From CAYRHS01 sp964424125 (GTDB taxonomy: Bacteria > Actinomycetota > Acidimicrobiia > IMCC26256 > JAOSJL01): 42,748 bases of DNA. The DNA is taken from positions 1 through 42,748 of the forward strand of contig CAYRHS010000004.1 of NCBI GenBank assembly GCA_964424125.1, given 5' to 3'. Of the stretch, positions 40,028-42,748 are shown one piece after another (the stretch's first letter is position 1; each line of letters opens with the position of its first letter). Below the pieces are notes generated by a model. It was given only the letters and a program-made list of their open reading frames with translations, was not told where the DNA came from and did no database searches. The position numbers and the translations under genes are program-made.

Positions 40028-41251
40028 ATGTCGGGACGCATTCCCGGGCGGACGAGATGGGCACGGGCGGGGGTGGCGGGGCTCGCCGTCCTGACCCTCC
40101 TGGCGGCAGCGTGCGGCGGCGACGACTCGGCCGACGACACCACGACCACCACCGGCGGTGAGACCGGGGACCGCGAGGCGGCGGGAATCGACTTCTCGGG
40201 CCTGTCGCTCCCCGGCGGCGAGGCCTACGCCGACTACACGACCGTCACCGACGACAGCGGCACCCTCGAGGTGGAGGTCCCGACCGACTGGGACGACGTC
40301 GACCCGGGACCCGGGACCGATCCCGACCAGGAGGGCCAGGACGACGCCGTCTCGTACGACCAGATCCTGGCCTCCACCGACGTCGATGCGTTCAACAGCG
40401 GGTACGGCACGCCCGGCGTGGTGTTCAACGACGCGCCCGTCGAGACCAAGGCCGGCGGCGTGTCGGCGAGCGAGCAGCAGCTGACCAACTACGCCAACCG
40501 GATCGGTCTCGACGACGCCTGCGGCGACAGCGAGACCTTCGACTACGACGACGGGACGTACACGGGATCGGCCGAGCTGTGGCCCGATTGCGGGGACGAC
40601 GCCGCCGCCGTGGTGGCGGTTTCGGCCGCGCCGGAGCAGGGCAGCCGCCTCTTCGTCTCGGTCCAGATGGTGACCGACCCCGACATCGACGCCGCCGTCA
40701 AGGTCGTCGAGACATTCAAGCAGGTCAGCAGCGGGACCGACGGTTCCGAGGACGGCTCCGAGGACGAGGCGGGCCCGGACGGGGTCGAGCGCATGGTGCC
40801 CGACGAGTGCCAGGCCGCGATCGAGGACGGCAACTCGCTGCTGTCCCTCCTGGGTGATTCGCTCGACGCCACCACCGACGCCATCGCCGCGTTCAACGCC
40901 GGCGACGAGGCGGGTCGCCAGCAGGCCATCGGCCGTCTCGACCAGATCGGGACCGAGGTGGGGACCGCCGAGGACGCCTACCGGATTGCGTCGGCCGACT
41001 GCCGGGACGTCGAGGAAGCCACCCCGGCCAGCTGCCTGGACGCGCTGGATGCCGGTGACCAGCTCGTGGACCTGATCGACCAGGCCCTCGCCGCGTCCAC
41101 CTCCGCGGTCGCGGCCTACAACACCGGAGATACCAGCGGTGTGGACCAGGCGATCGGCCAGATCGACCAGATCAGCGGGTCGGTGGGCACCGCCGAGGAC
41201 GCATGGAACGCAGCGGCGGATGCGTGCGTTGGACAGGTAGGAGCGGAGTAG
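40028..41251 (+). CDS. Lipoprotein with duplicated Cys-bounded C-terminal repeats
   Basis: A 407-residue exported protein from ATG 40028, with AGGA 8-10 nt upstream. The lipobox LLAAAC gives Cys29 as the lipid site, followed by an Asp/Thr-rich stretch. Residues about 68-235 form a domain with TLEVEVPTDWDDVDPG and FKQVSS at its end, similar to exported domains found in some actinobacterial proteins, with Cys165 and Cys188. After an acidic linker come two helical repeats, 261-325 and 336-400, each starting and ending with Cys exactly 64 positions apart and sharing IGQ/RIDQI...VGTAEDAW/Y and SADC/ADAC ends. They may each be closed by a disulfide. Function unknown; it is divergent from the Lon-like lipoprotein. 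Confidence 0.8.
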   Translation: MSGRIPGRTRWARAGVAGLAVLTLLAAACGGDDSADDTTTTTGGETGDREAAGIDFSGLSLPGGEAYADYTTVTDDSGTLEVEVPTDWDDVDPGPGTDPDQEGQDDAVSYDQILASTDVDAFNSGYGTPGVVFNDAPVETKAGGVSASEQQLTNYANRIGLDDACGDSETFDYDDGTYTGSAELWPDCGDDAAAVVAVSAAPEQGSRLFVSVQMVTDPDIDAAVKVVETFKQVSSGTDGSEDGSEDEAGPDGVERMVPDECQAAIEDGNSLLSLLGDSLDATTDAIAAFNAGDEAGRQQAIGRLDQIGTEVGTAEDAYRIASADCRDVEEATPASCLDALDAGDQLVDLIDQALAASTSAVAAYNTGDTSGVDQAIGQIDQISGSVGTAEDAWNAAADACVGQVGAE

Positions 41252-41280
41252 CTGTCACACCCGAACGGGATGATGGGGCC

Positions 41281-41520
41281 ATGAGAAGCGGGCGGAGCGG
41301 AGACCGGGCACGGCGCGCGCGAGAGCCGGACGTGAACCGGCGTCCTCCGAAGACGCGGCGGAACCGCGGGGCTCAGCTGACCCTCGTCGATGGCGAGGCG
41401 CAGCCGTGGTACCTGAGCCCCCGGACCCGGAGCATCGGGAACGCCGGGGTCGCCCGAGCCCGCGACGCGCTGGCTCGGGCCGACCGGCCCGAGCCGCGAG
41501 AGGCACGGCGCGCCGGCTGA
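41281..41520 (+). CDS. Small basic protein, 79 aa, unknown function
   Basis: ATG 41281 to TGA 41520, 29 nt after the lipoprotein stop, with a G-rich stretch (GATGGGG) just upstream. The protein is very Arg-rich (about a quarter of residues) and contains QLTLVDGEAQPWYLSPRTR in the middle, the only non-basic part. I do not recognise a family; the Arg-rich ends could simply reflect high GC. It may be a nucleic-acid-binding peptide or not translated. Confidence 0.45.
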   Translation: MRSGRSGDRARRAREPDVNRRPPKTRRNRGAQLTLVDGEAQPWYLSPRTRSIGNAGVARARDALARADRPEPREARRAG

Positions 41521-41539
41521 CCGGGACGTCCTCGACGCG

Positions 41540-41545
41540 TAGGGT
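41540..41545 (+). promoter_or_regulatory. Candidate -10 (TAGGGT) for AIM24-family gene
   Basis: TAGGGT 38 nt before GTG 41584, followed by a small GGGTGC / GCACCC hairpin (41542-41547 and 41556-41561) and a GAGGAG ribosome binding site. No clear -35. Confidence 0.3.
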
Positions 41546-41583
41546 GCACGCGAAAGCACCCTCAGGAGTCAGAGGAGTCACTC

Positions 41584-42258
41584 GTGCAGTACGAGATCGA
41601 ATGCGGTCCCGCGTTCGCGGTTGTCACCGTCACGCTCGATGCCGGCGAGCAGGTCGTCGGCGAGGGCGGGGCGATGGTCGAGATGTCCCCCAGCCTCGAG
41701 GTCTCGACCGAGGCCACCGGCGGGGTCCTAAAGGGACTCAAGCGCAAGGCCCTCGGGGGCACCACCTTCTTCATGAACACCTACTCGGCCAAGGAGGGGG
41801 GCGCGGTCACCTTCGGGGCCAAGCTGCCCGGCGACGTGGTTCGTTACTCGCTCGCCGACGAGACGATGTACGTCCAGTCGGGGTCGTTCCTCGCCGCCGC
41901 GGGCGACATCGACGTCGACACCAAGTGGGGCGGCGCGAAGACGTTCTTCTCCCGCGAGGGCCTGTTCCTCCTGAAGTGCTCGGGGACCGGTGAGCTCTTC
42001 GTGTCCAGCTTCGGCGCGATCCGCAACCTCGACCTCGCGGCCGGGCAGTCGGAGATCATCGACTCGGGGCACATGGTCGCGTTCACCGACGGCGTGGAGT
42101 ACAAGGTGCGCAAGTTCGGCGGCTGGAAGTCGACCATCCTCGGCGGCGAGGGCCTGGTCGTCGAGCTCACCGGCCCCGGCCGCGCCGCCATGCAGACGCG
42201 CAGCCCCGAAGGCCTCGTCGAGGCGATCGCCCCCCTGCTCCCCAAACAGAACGACTGA
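41584..42258 (+). CDS. AIM24 family protein (TIGR00266-type)
   Basis: A 224-residue protein from GTG 41584, preceded by GAGGAG. It has the repeated beta-strand pattern of the family: the start MQYEIECGPAFAVVTVTLD, GEGGAMVEMSP, the glycine-rich FFMNTYSAKEGGAVTFG, YVQSGSFLAA, FFSREGLFLLKCSGTGELFVSSFG and a C-terminal VVELTGPGRAAMQTRSPEGL. The fold resembles a trimeric beta barrel related to the tryptophan RNA-binding attenuator protein; AIM24 in yeast mitochondria helps inner-membrane organisation. The bacterial role is unknown. Length is normal. It stands before methylmalonyl-CoA mutase on the same strand. Confidence 0.88.
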   Translation: MQYEIECGPAFAVVTVTLDAGEQVVGEGGAMVEMSPSLEVSTEATGGVLKGLKRKALGGTTFFMNTYSAKEGGAVTFGAKLPGDVVRYSLADETMYVQSGSFLAAAGDIDVDTKWGGAKTFFSREGLFLLKCSGTGELFVSSFGAIRNLDLAAGQSEIIDSGHMVAFTDGVEYKVRKFGGWKSTILGGEGLVVELTGPGRAAMQTRSPEGLVEAIAPLLPKQND

Positions 42259-42326
42259 CCGGCGCTCGCGATACGCCATCCCCGACCCCTGCTCGCTCGG
42301 GGTCGCTCGGGGCTCGGCGTCGCCTC

Positions 42327-42332
42327 TACGCT
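42327..42332 (+). promoter_or_regulatory. Candidate -10 (TACGCT) for methylmalonyl-CoA mutase gene
   Basis: TACGCT 29 nt before GTG 42362. The gap also holds CCCCGA / TCGGGG (42280-42285 and 42297-42302), a possible terminator stem for the AIM24 gene, and no cobalamin-riboswitch-like sequence. Confidence 0.3.
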
Positions 42333-42361
42333 GATCCGAGGAGAATCGGAAGCAGAAGCAG

Positions 42362-42748
42362 GTGAGCGCGATGGGCGAGCGAGGCGAACGGCCGTCGCTC
42401 GAGGACTGGCGGGAGCTGGCCGACAAGGAGACCAAGGGCGACGCTTCCGCCCTGGACTGGGAGACGCCGGAGGGCGTTCCCGTCAAGGCCCTCTACACCG
42501 CGGCCGACCTCGAAGGACTCGAGGCGGTCGACTCGCTCCCCGGCTTCGCGCCGTTCCTCCGCGGCGTCCGGGCCACGATGTACGCCAACCGGCCGTGGAC
42601 GATCCGCCAGTACGGGGGCTTCTCCACCGCCGAGGAGTCGAACGCGTTCTACCGCCAGAACCTGGCGGCCGGGCAGATGGGCGTCTCGGTCGCCTTCGAC
42701 CTCGCCACGCACCGGGGCTACGACAGCGACCACCCGCGCGTCGTCGGA
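42362..42748 (+). CDS. Methylmalonyl-CoA mutase large subunit, N-terminal part (partial)
   Basis: The frame is open from GTG 42362 to the end of the window (129 codons). An ATG at 42371 is an alternative start with AGGTGA 5 nt before it. The sequence LPGFAPFLRGVRATMYANRPW, IRQYGGFSTAEESNAFYR and LAAGQMGVSVAFDLATHRGYDSDHPRV is the N-terminal part of the substrate-binding TIM barrel of the catalytic subunit. The enzyme uses adenosylcobalamin to interconvert methylmalonyl-CoA and succinyl-CoA in propionate and branched-chain catabolism. The B12-binding C-terminal domain is outside the window, so ethylmalonyl- or isobutyryl-CoA mutase cannot be completely excluded, but the motif match is to MCM. 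Confidence 0.92.
   Translation, partial: MSAMGERGERPSLEDWRELADKETKGDASALDWETPEGVPVKALYTAADLEGLEAVDSLPGFAPFLRGVRATMYANRPWTIRQYGGFSTAEESNAFYRQNLAAGQMGVSVAFDLATHRGYDSDHPRVVG

Noticed and set aside
37727..41251. Open frame of over 1100 codons on the plus strand running through the desulfurase upstream region and both lipoproteins
   Set aside because: Its first two thirds are antisense to the Lon-like lipoprotein, with Arg/Asp/Val-rich composition typical of antisense frames in high-GC DNA; only the last 408 codons, from ATG 40028 with a lipoprotein signal, are credible.
1..42748. tRNA, rRNA, insertion sequences, phage genes, integration sites
   Set aside because: No cloverleaf-like or rRNA sequence, transposase, integrase or terminal repeat pattern was recognised on either strand; a short tRNA could still be missed without a covariance search.

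Overview
The window is high-GC, gene-dense DNA with GTG/ATG starts, 1-4 nt gene overlaps and predicted products typical of Actinobacteria: an F420-type flavin-independent oxidoreductase, PknB-like PASTA kinase, actinobacterial-style ilvBNC with a leader peptide, gatCAB, and an LPXTG-type surface protein. The gene order (cysteine desulfurase, mnmA, ligA, gatCAB, ilvD, ilvBNC in one neighbourhood) and the high GC suggest an acidimicrobial-type actinobacterium, but this is inference. A 100-N scaffold gap flanked by an identical 55-mer shows that it is a draft, probably metagenomic, assembly. | Layout. 1-3393 (+): end of a D-threonine aldolase-like protein, an amidase, and a two-gene AtuA module. 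3413-4918 (-): membrane GAF-GGDEF diguanylate cyclase. 5072-8199 (-): cytochrome bd oxidase (cydA, cydB) behind an HdeD-like membrane protein. 8269-12395 (-): ilvB-ilvN-ilvC plus plsY, preceded by a valine-rich leader peptide and attenuator hairpin. 12516-15115 (+): two overlapping paralogous diguanylate cyclases with an unusual cysteine-rich GAF domain. 15153-17644 (-): a MutM/Nei-type glycosylase and ilvD. 17712-18728 (+): LLM/F420 oxidoreductase. 18742-21925 (-): gatC-gatA-gatB. 22030-22443 (+): SCP2 protein. 22468-24275 (-): MFS exporter and a possible small gene. 24276-24694: gene-poor stretch. 24695-26557 (-): PASTA kinase, divergent from a small membrane protein and an acyl-CoA synthetase (+). 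28806-31547 (-): large exported lipase-like protein with both lipobox and LPFTG signals. 31667-33685 (-): ligA. 33773-34443 (-): gap-broken Pro/Thr-rich membrane protein. 34547-35443 (+): membrane protein, ended by a 26-bp perfect hairpin. 35524-37719 (-): mnmA and a cysteine desulfurase. 37781-41251: two divergent lipoproteins, one with a Lon-type protease dyad and one with duplicated Cys-bounded repeats. 41281-42748 (+): a small basic ORF, an AIM24-family protein and the start of methylmalonyl-CoA mutase. | Working together: ilvBNC and ilvD supply branched-chain amino acids under apparent translation-coupled attenuation; the desulfurase can feed sulfur to MnmA for tRNA 2-thiolation; GatCAB completes Gln-/Asn-tRNA by transamidation; three diguanylate cyclases, all with GGEEF and an I-site, point to substantial c-di-GMP signalling. 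A recurring feature is a TANNNT -10-like hexamer placed only 6-9 nt before the start codon of at least eight genes, the expected signature of leaderless transcripts. No tRNA, rRNA, CRISPR array, insertion sequence or phage gene was seen.
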